Source: Lysobacteraceae bacterium
Lineage (GTDB): Bacteria > Pseudomonadota > Gammaproteobacteria > Xanthomonadales > Xanthomonadaceae
Assembly: GCA_003505795.1 (NCBI GenBank)
Contig: DNXT01000469.1
Location: forward strand, 1 to 13,779
Direction: 5' to 3'
DNA length: 13,779 nt
Each line of letters opens with the position of its first letter. The stretch's first letter is position 1. The notes beneath the pieces are model-generated. The model was given only the letters and a program-made list of their open reading frames with translations. It searched no databases and was not told the DNA's origin. Shown here piece after piece: positions 1 through 8,137 of the stretch. The position numbers and the translations under genes are program-made.

Positions 1-118
1 ACCGCTCGCATGCGCCGACGCGGGCAATGCCGCCGCACGTTGGGAGCCGCGCCGCCGCGGCGGCAACGGCCTTGCGCCGCGCAGCCCGTGCCCGGCTGAG
101 CCGAACGACGCGCTGTCA
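1..118. other. No supported gene at left edge
   Basis: Very GC-rich sequence. Two forward frames are open from the window edge, one stopping at 97-99 and one at 137-139. Either could be the tail of a gene lying outside the window, but the translated pieces are arginine-, alanine- and proline-rich, carry no motif I recognise, and are too short to judge. No start with a ribosome binding site is visible. Confidence 0.4.
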
Positions 119-323
119 GGCACGTCCTGTGCCGGGTAGGGAATTCCCCGATACCCAGCCCCGTGCGCACCGGTCACAATGCTGAACCGGTCGCAGCATC
201 CCGTCGGTCCTACTCCCCAAGAGGCCATCCCCAAGGGAGCTCATGCTGTGGGGCTCTGAGCAAGCCCGCTCACCGGCTTTACAGAAAACCCCGGCCCGCG
301 CGAGCGGGACCGGGGTCTTTTTT
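119..323 (+). ncRNA. Candidate structured small RNA ending in a strong terminator
   Basis: Seen: a run of mutually compatible hairpins followed by a textbook intrinsic terminator, with no convincing ORF. Helices are GGCAC 119-123 with GTGCC 129-133; GGGTA 134-138 with TACCC 152-156, enclosing GGG/CCC; AGCCCC 157-162 with GGGGCT 250-255. Inside the last lie ACCGGT 169-174 with ACCGGT 186-191, CAGCAT 194-199 with ATGCTG 243-248, and CTCCC 213-217 with GGGAG 235-239. A small GAGC/GCTC hairpin follows at 258-271, then the terminator at 289-323. No protein gene on this strand lies within reach upstream in the window, so a free-standing RNA is plausible. It does not match the features I know of 6S, SRP, tmRNA or RNase P RNA. 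I see no clear promoter, so the 5' end is a guess. It could instead be the 3' UTR of an off-window gene. Confidence 0.4.
289..323 (+). terminator. Strong intrinsic terminator, probably bidirectional
   Basis: The stem CCCCGG-CCCGC / GCGGG-(A)-CCGGGG has a GCGA loop and one bulged A, and is followed by TCTTTTTT on the plus strand. Read on the minus strand the same stem is followed by TTTTCTGT, so it can also stop transcripts leaving adk, whose stop codon is about 100 bases away. Confidence 0.85.
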
Positions 324-381
324 GGGTGCTTCGCAAGAGCACCGCACATCACCCGCCGGGATCCCTCATAGAACCGCTCGC

Positions 382-411
382 CGCCGGCCGCGCGGGATCG
401 CCCGGCCGGCG
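382..411 (-). terminator. GC-rich hairpin just after the adk stop
   Basis: A perfect 9-bp stem (382-390 with 403-411) around a 12-base loop begins 8 bases beyond the adk stop codon. No T-tract follows on the minus strand, so it may stabilise the 3' end or help pausing. The better terminator is at 289-315. Confidence 0.3.
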
Positions 412-418
412 CCGTCGG

Positions 419-982
419 TCACTTCTTCAGCGCAGCGGTGATCCGGTCCAGCACCTCGTCCAGCGAACCCACGCCGTCCACGCGCGCGAGCTTGCCGCGC
501 TGCTCGTAGAAGCCGATCACCGGCGCGGTCGAATCGTTGTACACCTGCAGGCGCTTGCGCACCGACTCGGGGTTGTCGTCCTCGCGGCCCTCGGCCTTGG
601 CGCGGCCGGCGATGCGCTCGACCAGCAGGTCGGTGGCCACGTCCAGCTGCACCACCGCGTCCAGCGGCTGGCCGATCTTGGCCAGCAGGCCGTCCAGCGC
701 GTCGGCCTGGGCGAGGTTGCGCGGATAGCCGTCGAGGATGAAGCCGGCGCCGGCGTCGGCCTGGCCCAGGCGCGACTCCAGCATGCCGAGCAGGATTTCG
801 TCGGAGACCAGGTCGCCGCGGGCCATCACTTCCTTGGCCTGCAGGCCCAGCGGCGTGCCCGCCGCGACTTCGGCGCGGAGCAGGTCGCCGGTGGAGATGT
901 GCGGGATCCGCAACCGCTCCTTCAGCCGCGCCGCCTGGGTGCCCTTGCCCGAACCGGGCGGTCCCAACAGAACCAATCGCAT
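419..982 (-). CDS. adk: Adenylate kinase (short form)
   Basis: Interconverts ATP + AMP and 2 ADP in the cytoplasm, the main route for recycling AMP. The 187-residue protein has the P-loop GPPGSGKGT at residues 7-15, the STGDLLR segment of the AMP site at about 30-36, and DGYPR at 84-88 carrying a conserved substrate-binding arginine. The LID segment at about 126-145 (GRAKAEGREDD..VRKRL) is the short version, without the zinc-finger-like insertion found in long bacterial forms such as that of E. coli. The frame is open 36 codons further upstream, but the ATG at 982 has a GGAG 8 bases before it and begins the conserved MRLVLLG strand, so that start is chosen. It is divergent from pfp, with 147 bases between the two starts that probably hold both promoters. 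Identification is secure. Confidence 0.97.
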   Translation of the reverse strand: MRLVLLGPPGSGKGTQAARLKERLRIPHISTGDLLRAEVAAGTPLGLQAKEVMARGDLVSDEILLGMLESRLGQADAGAGFILDGYPRNLAQADALDGLLAKIGQPLDAVVQLDVATDLLVERIAGRAKAEGREDDNPESVRKRLQVYNDSTAPVIGFYEQRGKLARVDGVGSLDEVLDRITAALKK

Positions 983-1087
983 CAATGTGACTCCACTTAC
1001 TGGGGAAACTCGGAAGCGGCCGGCGGCGTTAGACTCGGGGAATCGCCGGCGCTGCGCCGCAAGGACACGCAGCTTACCCCATCCGGA

Positions 1088-1108
1088 CAATGTCCCGGCA
1101 ATGTCCCG
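1088..1108 (+). repeat. Tandem 10-mer repeat in the pfp leader
   Basis: CAATGTCCCG occurs at 1088-1097 and again at 1099-1108, a period of 11 bases, immediately upstream of the pfp ribosome binding site (AGGAG, 1113-1117). One-turn spacing suits two copies of a protein half-site on the same DNA face, but chance or local duplication is also possible. Confidence 0.5.
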
Positions 1109-1129
1109 TCACCAGGAGTCATCCCGCTC

Positions 1130-2386
1130 ATGGCCCAAGGCACCCTGCTCTACGCACAGTCCGGCGGCGTCACCGCCGTCATCAACGCGACCGCCTCGGC
1201 GGTGATCGCCGAAGCGCGCCAGCGCAAGGTCAAGGTACTGGCCGCGCGCAACGGCATCCTCGGCGCGCTGCGCGAGGACCTGATCGACACCTCGAAGGAA
1301 TCGGTCGCCGCGATCCGCGCGCTGGCGCATACCCCCGGCGGCGCGTTCGGCTCGTGCCGCTACAAGCTCAAGTCGCTGGACGCCGACCGCGCCAAGTACG
1401 AGCGGCTGCTGGAGGTGTTCAAGGCGCACGACGTACGCTGGTTCCTCTACAACGGCGGCAACGATTCGGCCGACACCGCGCTGAAGGTGTCCCGGCTCGC
1501 CAAGGCCTTCGGCTACCCGCTGACCTGCATCGGCGTGCCCAAGACGATCGACAACGACCTGGCGGTGACCGACACCTGTCCCGGCTTCGGCTCGGCGGCG
1601 AAGTACACCGCGGTGTCGGTGCGCGAGGCCGCGCTCGACGTCGCGGCGATGGCCGAGACCTCGACCAAGGTGTTCATCTACGAGGCGATGGGACGCCACG
1701 CCGGCTGGCTCGCCGCCGCCGCGGGCCTGGCCGGGCAGTCGCCCGACGACGCGCCGCAGATCGTGCTGCTGCCCGAACGCGCCTACGACGAAGCCGCGTT
1801 CCTGGCCAAGGTCGACGCGGTGGTCGCCAAGGTCGGCTGGTGCGTGGTGGTCGCCAGCGAGGGCATCCACACCGCCGACGGCCGGTTCGTCGCCGATGCC
1901 GGCGGCGGCACCGACTCCTTCGGCCACACCCAGCTCGGCGGCGTGGCCGCCTACCTGGCCGGCAGGGTCAAGCAGCAACTCGGCCACAAGGTGCACTGGA
2001 CGCTCCCGGACTACCTGCAGCGCTCCGCCCGCCACATCGCCTCCAGGACCGACTGGGACCAAGCCCAGGCCGCCGGCAAGGCCGCCGTGCAGTACGCGCT
2101 CAAGGGCATGAACGCGGTGATGCCGGTGATCGTGCGCAGCAGCGACGCCCCCTACCGCTGGAAGATCGAACCGGCCCCGCTCGAACGCATCGCCAATGCC
2201 GAAAAGAAGATGCCGGCCGGCTTCCTGCGCAAGGACGGCTTCGGCATCAGCGAACGCGCCCGTGCCTACCTGGCCCCGCTGATCCGCGGCGAGGCCCCGC
2301 TGCCCTACGGCAGCGACGGCCTGCCCAAGTACGTCACGCTGAAGAACGTGGCGGTGGCGCGGAAGCTGCCGGCGTGGGAAGGGTGA
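1130..2386 (+). CDS. pfp: Pyrophosphate-dependent 6-phosphofructokinase
   Basis: Catalyses the reversible reaction fructose-6-phosphate + PPi to fructose-1,6-bisphosphate + Pi, so it can serve glycolysis and gluconeogenesis. In the 418 residues I see the nucleotide/PPi loop SGGVTAVIN (11-19), YNGGNDS (107-113), PKTIDND (137-143), MGRHAGW (187-193), SEGIH (243-247) and LQRSARH (296-302). D112 and K138 sit where ATP-dependent PfkA has two glycines; Asp and Lys there mark the PPi-using type. D141 and D143 are the catalytic aspartates. The ATG at 1130 is preceded by AGGAG at a spacing of about 12 bases. The upstream in-frame extension crosses antisense adk and is not used. The related Xanthomonas campestris enzyme is known to be PPi-dependent in a genus without ATP-PfkA. 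The neighbours hppA and ppa also act on PPi. Confidence 0.96.
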   Translation: MAQGTLLYAQSGGVTAVINATASAVIAEARQRKVKVLAARNGILGALREDLIDTSKESVAAIRALAHTPGGAFGSCRYKLKSLDADRAKYERLLEVFKAHDVRWFLYNGGNDSADTALKVSRLAKAFGYPLTCIGVPKTIDNDLAVTDTCPGFGSAAKYTAVSVREAALDVAAMAETSTKVFIYEAMGRHAGWLAAAAGLAGQSPDDAPQIVLLPERAYDEAAFLAKVDAVVAKVGWCVVVASEGIHTADGRFVADAGGGTDSFGHTQLGGVAAYLAGRVKQQLGHKVHWTLPDYLQRSARHIASRTDWDQAQAAGKAAVQYALKGMNAVMPVIVRSSDAPYRWKIEPAPLERIANAEKKMPAGFLRKDGFGISERARAYLAPLIRGEAPLPYGSDGLPKYVTLKNVAVARKLPAWEG

Positions 2387-2391
2387 GGCCG

Positions 2392-2407
2392 GGCCGGCAA
2401 GCCGGCC
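2392..2407 (+). terminator. Small GC hairpin after pfp
   Basis: GGCCGGC at 2392-2398 pairs with GCCGGCC at 2401-2407 a few bases after the pfp stop. There is no T-tract, so it is at best a weak or Rho-assisted end. The larger REP hairpin follows at 2480. Confidence 0.3.
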
Positions 2408-2479
2408 GCGATCGGAACCCTTCCCGCAAGAGCGCGGCACGGCGCTGCCGCTTGCGGCCATGACGCTCCGCGTATTCCC

Positions 2480-2547
2480 GTAGGAGCGACTTCGGTCGCG
2501 ACGGAGCCTTCCCAGGAAAGCCCCGTCGCGACCGAAGCCGCTCCTGC
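2480..2547. repeat. REP doublet, GTAG type
   Basis: Two 23-base arms face each other: 2480-2502, beginning GTAGGAGCGACTTCGG, and the reverse complement at 2525-2547. They differ at two positions and are separated by 22 bases. Each arm also folds alone (GCGAC/GTCGC around a TTCG loop), the usual REP design with a GTAG-like head. It sits between the convergent ends of pfp and the next gene, where REPs usually lie and may protect both 3' ends. Such elements are spread by RAYT (IS200/IS605-like) enzymes; none is in this window. A second doublet lies at 8138. Confidence 0.8.
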
Positions 2548-2579
2548 GACGGCCGGCACGACCGGCGCAGCGCAGTGCC

Positions 2580-3089
2580 TCAACGGCAGGCTTTTCCCTC
2601 CACCGCCATCTTTGCCGCGTACATGGGCACCTGCGCGATCTTGCCCGCGGCCGCCTGTTGCCTGGCTTCTTCCAGGTAGATGCGCGACTGCCCCTGGCCG
2701 TCCAGCTGCGGCTTGGCCTCCACCGGCTTGCGCCATACCCGCACCACCGCCTGCTGCGCCGGACAGGCCGCGTTCGGCACCCGGATCAGCTCGTTGAACT
2801 TCCAGCCGCCGGCCTCGCTCGGCTGTGCCGTGTCGTAGTCGACGAAGCGCGCGCGCGGCTGGCAGGTCGGACTGGTGCGCACCACCGCGAACTTGTAGGG
2901 CTGCGCGGCGTCGCCGGTGAACATGCCTTCCAGGCGGGCGCAGGCCTCGGGAATCTGCCGCAGCGTATGCGCGGCTCCCACGGCCTGTGCCGCGCCCTGC
3001 GGGCGCTTCAGCTCGGGTGCCGGATCGGCGGCGGCCGCATTGGCGGCGAACGGGAGCAATCCCATCAGCATCAGGCTACGGACGTTCAT
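2580..3089 (-). CDS. Small secreted protein of unknown function
   Basis: I do not recognise this family. The 169-residue protein starts at an ATG with GGAG 7 bases upstream and opens with a short signal peptide: MNVRSLMLMGLL, then alanine-rich up to a likely cut near A20-A21. The mature part has four cysteines (C50, C76, C109, C168), enough for two disulfides, consistent with a periplasmic protein. The C-terminal third (about 133-165) is rich in Glu, Gln, Lys and Ala and looks helical. No lipobox, membrane segment or catalytic motif is visible. It faces pfp tail to tail across a REP element and is divergent from hppA, so it is not in an operon with either. GC and codon use match its neighbours, which supports a real gene. 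The frame is open further upstream but without a better start. Confidence 0.75.
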   Translation of the reverse strand: MNVRSLMLMGLLPFAANAAAADPAPELKRPQGAAQAVGAAHTLRQIPEACARLEGMFTGDAAQPYKFAVVRTSPTCQPRARFVDYDTAQPSEAGGWKFNELIRVPNAACPAQQAVVRVWRKPVEAKPQLDGQGQSRIYLEEARQQAAAGKIAQVPMYAAKMAVEGKACR

Positions 3090-3335
3090 CGCAAGGCTCC
3101 ACGCAACTGAGGACTGGCGGCAGGCTGTCACGGACCGACTGAACGCCGCGACAAAGCCGCGCAGTGGCGATATCCGGTGGCCGCGCGCATACTCGGCCGC
3201 GATCCAGGCAAGCATGAACATTGCGACGTGCGCTAGTGGCCGATGGCCGGCGAGTCCGTATCCGCAGTTCCTCGCCCCCAATGCCCAGCGTGTTCGTCCT
3301 GCCCTGGACGACATCCATCATCCTTGGGAGGGGTC
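3090..3335. other. Divergent intergenic region before hppA
   Basis: This holds the 5' leaders of the small secreted protein gene (minus strand) and hppA (plus strand). I found no convincing -35/-10 pair, operator or riboswitch, only the hppA Shine-Dalgarno GGGAGGGG ending 3 bases before its ATG at 3336. Confidence 0.4.
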
Positions 3336-5366
<2,031 letters not shown>

Positions 5367-5389
5367 CCGAGGCCGGGGGCGCAACTTCG

Positions 5390-5417
5390 CCCCTCTTCGC
5401 GTTCGACGGGAGAGGGG
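5390..5417. repeat. Short inverted repeat after hppA
   Basis: CCCCTCT at 5390-5396 pairs with AGAGGGG at 5411-5417, beginning 23 bases after the hppA stop. There is no T-tract. Similar CCCCTCT/AGAGGGG hairpins are, from memory, common in intergenic DNA of this family. Confidence 0.35.
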
Positions 5418-5480
5418 ACGGGATGAGGCCTCCGGCCAAGGTCGGCTACCCCGCGCTGCCGCTGGCATAGCCGGCCGGGC

Positions 5481-5506
5481 GGGTGCCGGCCTTCGCGCCG
5501 GCACCC
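5481..5506. terminator. Hairpin between convergent hppA and the next gene
   Basis: A perfect 10-bp stem (GGGTGCCGGC 5481-5490 with GCCGGCACCC 5497-5506) has a 6-base loop and lies 9 bases from the stop of the minus-strand gene. There is no T-run on either side, so it is terminator-like rather than canonical. It could serve both converging genes. Confidence 0.5.
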
Positions 5507-5514
5507 GCGCCCGC

Positions 5515-5997
5515 TCACAGGCAGCCGATCAGGCTCTCGTAGATCGCCTTGCCGGTGCCCGGCAACGGCTCGAACAGCGGGTTCGGCACCGACAGCGCCT
5601 GGTAGAACGCTTCCAGCCGGGTACCGGCGGCCAGCGGCGTGGGGCAACGCCAGGTCTTGGTATCGACCAGCAGCCGGCCGGTCGTCGGTTCCACGCCGAT
5701 CTCGCTCGCGGCGAAGGTCCAGGTGCACTGGCGGAGCACGCCGGTGGCCCGGTGCACCGAACAGCGGTAGCGCAGCGGCTGGTAGTCGCTGTAGTCGCCC
5801 TCGCAGAAGCTGTCGCCGCAGATCTGGTCGAAGTCGTGGTCGAGCCGCCGCTCCAGCTGCCGGAACGCCTCCCACCCTTCCGCGTTGCCCGGATAGTCCA
5901 CCGCATCGACATAGGCGGGCTCGGCGGCCGCCAGGAGGCCGCAGACCCCCATTGCCGCCAGCCCGATCAACAGCTTGTTGCCGACATTCCCTTTCAT
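5515..5997 (-). CDS. Secreted cysteine-rich protein of unknown function
   Basis: Function unknown to me. The 160-residue protein has AAGGAG 6 bases before its ATG. It starts with a clear signal peptide: MKGNVGNK, then a hydrophobic stretch to about A25. The mature protein has six cysteines (C60, C65, C79, C91, C118, C159), suitable for three disulfides. A dense block, CGDSFCEGDYSDYQ at 60-73 followed by Arg- and aromatic-rich strands and TWRCP at 115-119, looks like the conserved core. I have the impression of similar CGDxFCEGDYS proteins in other gammaproteobacteria, but cannot verify it. C19 lies inside the signal peptide, with no proper lipobox around it. The gene is convergent with hppA and divergent from ppa, so it is a unit of its own. 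A periplasmic or secreted place is inferred from signal peptide and cysteines. Confidence 0.8.
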   Translation of the reverse strand: MKGNVGNKLLIGLAAMGVCGLLAAAEPAYVDAVDYPGNAEGWEAFRQLERRLDHDFDQICGDSFCEGDYSDYQPLRYRCSVHRATGVLRQCTWTFAASEIGVEPTTGRLLVDTKTWRCPTPLAAGTRLEAFYQALSVPNPLFEPLPGTGKAIYESLIGCL

Positions 5998-6133
5998 CAC
6001 GCGCTCCTTGCGCTTCCTCGGAGCGTTCAGCATCGCCGCGGACGCCGGGCCGGCCCATCGGTGCATGCCCCGGCCGGCGGCCGGGAGAGGCCGCCTCGCG
6101 GCGTCGGAAGATGCCGCGCCCGGGTCGTTCACG

Positions 6134-6162
6134 CTGCACCGCAACAGTCGAACGCGTAGAAT
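6134..6162 (+). promoter_or_regulatory. Candidate ppa promoter
   Basis: TAGAAT at 6157-6162 matches the -10 consensus at five of six bases and would start transcription about 33 bases before the ppa ATG. The matching -35 (CTGCAC, 17-base spacing) is poor, as is common in this GC-rich group. Confidence 0.45.
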
Positions 6163-6201
6163 CGGCGTCCTTACACACTCTGCAAGCTTCGGAGCTAGCG
6201 C

Positions 6202-6738
6202 ATGGGCCTGGAACTGGTCACCTCCGGCAAGAACCTGCCGGAAGAAATCAACGTCGTCATCGAGATCCCCAAGGATTCCGAGCCGGTCAAGTACGAGGTG
6301 GACAAGGCCAGCGGCGCGATCTTCGTCGACCGCATCCTGTCGACCCCGATGCGCTACCCCTGCAACTACGGCTACGTGCCCAATACCCTGTGCGGCGATG
6401 GCGACCCGGCCGACGTGCTGGTGGTGCTGCCGCTGCCGCTGGTGCCGGGCTCGGTGGTCCGCTGCCGTCCGGTCGGGGTGCTGAAGATGAGCGACGAGGC
6501 CGGCAGCGACGAGAAGATCCTCGCCGTCCCGGTCGCCAAGATCTTCTCCGGCTATGCCCACATCGAGGACATCCAGCAGGTGTCCAGCCACTGGCTGGAG
6601 CGCATCGGCCACTTCTTCGAGCACTACAAGGACCTGGAGAAGGGCAAGTGGGTCAAGCTCGACGGCTGGGGCGGCGCCGAGGAGGCCAAGCGCATCCTGC
6701 TCGACTCGGTCGACCGCTACAAGGCCGACGCCAGCTGA
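6202..6738 (+). CDS. ppa: Soluble inorganic pyrophosphatase (family I)
   Basis: Hydrolyses PPi to two phosphates in the cytoplasm and pulls biosynthetic reactions forward. All active-site residues of the E. coli family I enzyme are found one position later in these 178 residues: E21, K30, E32, R44, Y52, Y56, D66, D68, D71, D98, D103, K105, Y142 and K143. The signature reads DGDPADV (66-72), with Ala where Val is usual. The length is typical. The ATG at 6202 has GGAG 7 bases upstream and a candidate -10 box before that. It is divergent from the cysteine-rich secreted protein gene. The HDOD gene follows 154 bases later on the same strand, separated by two hairpins, so cotranscription is uncertain. 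Confidence 0.98.
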   Translation: MGLELVTSGKNLPEEINVVIEIPKDSEPVKYEVDKASGAIFVDRILSTPMRYPCNYGYVPNTLCGDGDPADVLVVLPLPLVPGSVVRCRPVGVLKMSDEAGSDEKILAVPVAKIFSGYAHIEDIQQVSSHWLERIGHFFEHYKDLEKGKWVKLDGWGGAEEAKRILLDSVDRYKADAS

Positions 6739-6746
6739 ACGGCCCT

Positions 6747-6769
6747 CCCCGGCCACCGCCGGGCCGGGG
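6747..6769 (+). terminator. GC-rich hairpin after ppa
   Basis: CCCCGGCC at 6747-6754 pairs with GGCCGGGG at 6762-6769, starting 8 bases after the ppa stop. No T-tract follows, so the call as a terminator is tentative. Confidence 0.4.
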
Positions 6770-6780
6770 GTCCGCGGGAG

Positions 6781-6811
6781 ATCGGGATCACGCTTTGGCC
6801 GGGATCCCGAT
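6781..6811. promoter_or_regulatory. Perfect 9-bp inverted repeat between ppa and the HDOD gene
   Basis: ATCGGGATC (6781-6789) is repeated as GATCCCGAT (6803-6811) with 13 bases between. Either it is a second terminator-like hairpin for ppa or an operator for the HDOD gene, whose start lies about 80 bases downstream. A weak promoter-like pair follows, TTGAGT at 6828 and TAGAGA at 6849, with a short 15-base spacer. Confidence 0.4.
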
Positions 6812-6881
6812 GACCCGGAACCGCGATTTGAGTACAGTGCATGGCGTGTAGAGAGCCGGTGCCTGCTGCCGGCCCATTGTT

Positions 6882-6895
6882 GGGGAAGTGTCTTG
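6882..6895 (+). promoter_or_regulatory. Ribosome binding site deciding a TTG start
   Basis: GGGGA at 6882-6886 lies 6 bases before TTG at 6893-6895. No in-frame ATG or GTG lies between the ppa stop and this point, and the receiver-like fold begins exactly here (RILFVGD), so TTG is the best start for the HDOD gene. Confidence 0.65.
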
Positions 6896-8008
6896 CGTAT
6901 TCTGTTTGTCGGCGACGAGACCAGCCTGCCTTCGGAGCTGGTCGACTACGTCAGTGATCTGGGCGAGGAGTGGCAGGTACAGCAGGTTGCCGACGGCAAC
7001 TCTGCGATTTCCGCCGCTGCGCTGTCGCCCATCGATGCGGTGATCGTCGCGCCGGCGCTGCCCGACCTGACTTCGGCGACCCTGCTCGGACAGATCCGTA
7101 CGCTGCGCCCGGAAACCATCCGCATCGCCCTGGTCGATGCCAACGACGGCAACCGCGCCCCGCCCGCCCGCATCATCGGCGTCGCCCACCGCTTCCTGCC
7201 GCTGCCGCTGGCCCCGGAGGTGCTGCTCGAGGCCGTCACCAGCCTGGAGGAGCTGCGCGAGCTGCTCTCGAACCCGAAACTGCGCTCGGCGATCGGCCGG
7301 ATCGAGAAGCTGCCGTCGCCGCCGCACGTCTATATCAGCCTGATGCATGCGCTCGAACAGGACGACGACAGCGACGCCGAGGACATCGCCAAGCTGATCG
7401 CCGGCGATCCGGCGATCGCCGCCAAGGTGCTGCAGCTGTGCAATTCGGCGTTCTTTTCCGGCGGCCGGACCATCACCGACCTGCGCACCGCGGTGACCCG
7501 GCTGGGCATTTCCACCCTGCGCAACCTGGTCCTCGCCAGCGAGGTGTTCGCGGTGCAGGCGCTGTCGCCGGCCGAACGCAGCGCGATGCAGCGCCGCGCG
7601 CTGCTGTCCTCGCGCATCGCCAGCAAGGTGCTGCCGGCGTCCAGCGCCGAGCTCGGCGCCACCGCCGCGCTGCTGGCCCACATCGGCCTGCTGCTGCCGG
7701 GCGTGCGCGACGAGCGCGAGCCGGCCCAGCCCGGCGACGACCGCCCGGGCCACACCGAGGCCGGCGCCTACCTGCTCGGCCTGTGGGGCCTGCCGATGCC
7801 GATCATCGAGGCGGTCGCCTTCCACCGCCATCCGCAGCGTTCCAGCCTGCGCAGCTTCTGGGTGACCGGCGCGGTGCACGTGGCCATGGCGCTGGCCAGC
7901 GGCGAGCAAGTGGACGAGGAGTACCTGTCCAAGGTCGGCGTCATCGCCAAGCTCCCCGCCTGGCGCGACCAGGCCGAGACGCTGACCGGGCTCGCCGCCG
8001 AGGCCTGA
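6893..8008 (+). CDS. HDOD-domain signalling protein with degenerate receiver domain
   Basis: Probable signalling or regulatory protein of 371 residues; no specific partner can be named. Residues 1-120 look like a response-regulator receiver (MRILFVGDE first strand, then IDAVIVAPALPDLT). The phosphoacceptor Asp is replaced by Ala at 53, and the usual Lys-Pro near residue 104 reads LPL, so it is probably not phosphorylated. Residues about 133-330 form an HDOD domain: KLPSPPHVY (139-147), AGDPAIAAKVLQLCNSAFFS (170-189), then RLGISTLRNLVL (203-214) and HTEAGAYLLGLWGLP (287-301). The His-Asp pair of true HD phosphohydrolases is not kept (LLAHIG), as is normal for HDOD, which is thought to be non-enzymatic. 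The start is TTG. It lies downstream of ppa, ends in a good terminator, and is convergent with the receptor gene. Confidence 0.92.
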   Translation: MRILFVGDETSLPSELVDYVSDLGEEWQVQQVADGNSAISAAALSPIDAVIVAPALPDLTSATLLGQIRTLRPETIRIALVDANDGNRAPPARIIGVAHRFLPLPLAPEVLLEAVTSLEELRELLSNPKLRSAIGRIEKLPSPPHVYISLMHALEQDDDSDAEDIAKLIAGDPAIAAKVLQLCNSAFFSGGRTITDLRTAVTRLGISTLRNLVLASEVFAVQALSPAERSAMQRRALLSSRIASKVLPASSAELGATAALLAHIGLLLPGVRDEREPAQPGDDRPGHTEAGAYLLGLWGLPMPIIEAVAFHRHPQRSSLRSFWVTGAVHVAMALASGEQVDEEYLSKVGVIAKLPAWRDQAETLTGLAAEA

Positions 8009-8042
8009 GCGGCGCGGACGCGACGCTGCCGCAACGCCCCCG

Positions 8043-8072
8043 AGGCCCGCGCATCCCGCGGGCCTTCGTCTT
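8043..8072 (+). terminator. Intrinsic terminator of the HDOD gene
   Basis: AGGCCCGCG (8043-8051) pairs perfectly with CGCGGGCCT (8057-8065) around CATCC, followed by TCGTCTT. It lies 34 bases after the stop codon. Confidence 0.75.
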
Positions 8073-8137
8073 GGCGCGGTCCGCATAGGATGTGATCCTG
8101 CCGAAAGCGACCTGCCACCGCTGATACCCGCTTTCTT

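Noticed and set aside
130..230. GGGGAGTAGG on the minus strand, resembling the start of a yybP-ykoY manganese riboswitch
   Set aside because: The required downstream AAGACC-type partner segment is not found after it on that strand; the only such string lies upstream, in the wrong order.
119..323. 6S, SRP, tmRNA or RNase P RNA as identity of the structured stretch
   Set aside because: The SRP GGAAGGAAGCAGCC-like loop, RNase P core and tmRNA ends are not present, and the fold is branched rather than the long single hairpin with central bubble expected of 6S.
326..1129. Long in-frame extension of pfp upstream, antisense to adk
   Set aside because: Adk on the minus strand is clear, the extension has no family similarity, and the ATG at 1130 has a good ribosome binding site.
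5367..5470. Continuation of a plus-strand frame past the hppA stop, with a possible small ORF
   Set aside because: It belongs to a different frame running antisense-like through hppA; no start with a ribosome binding site and no motif.
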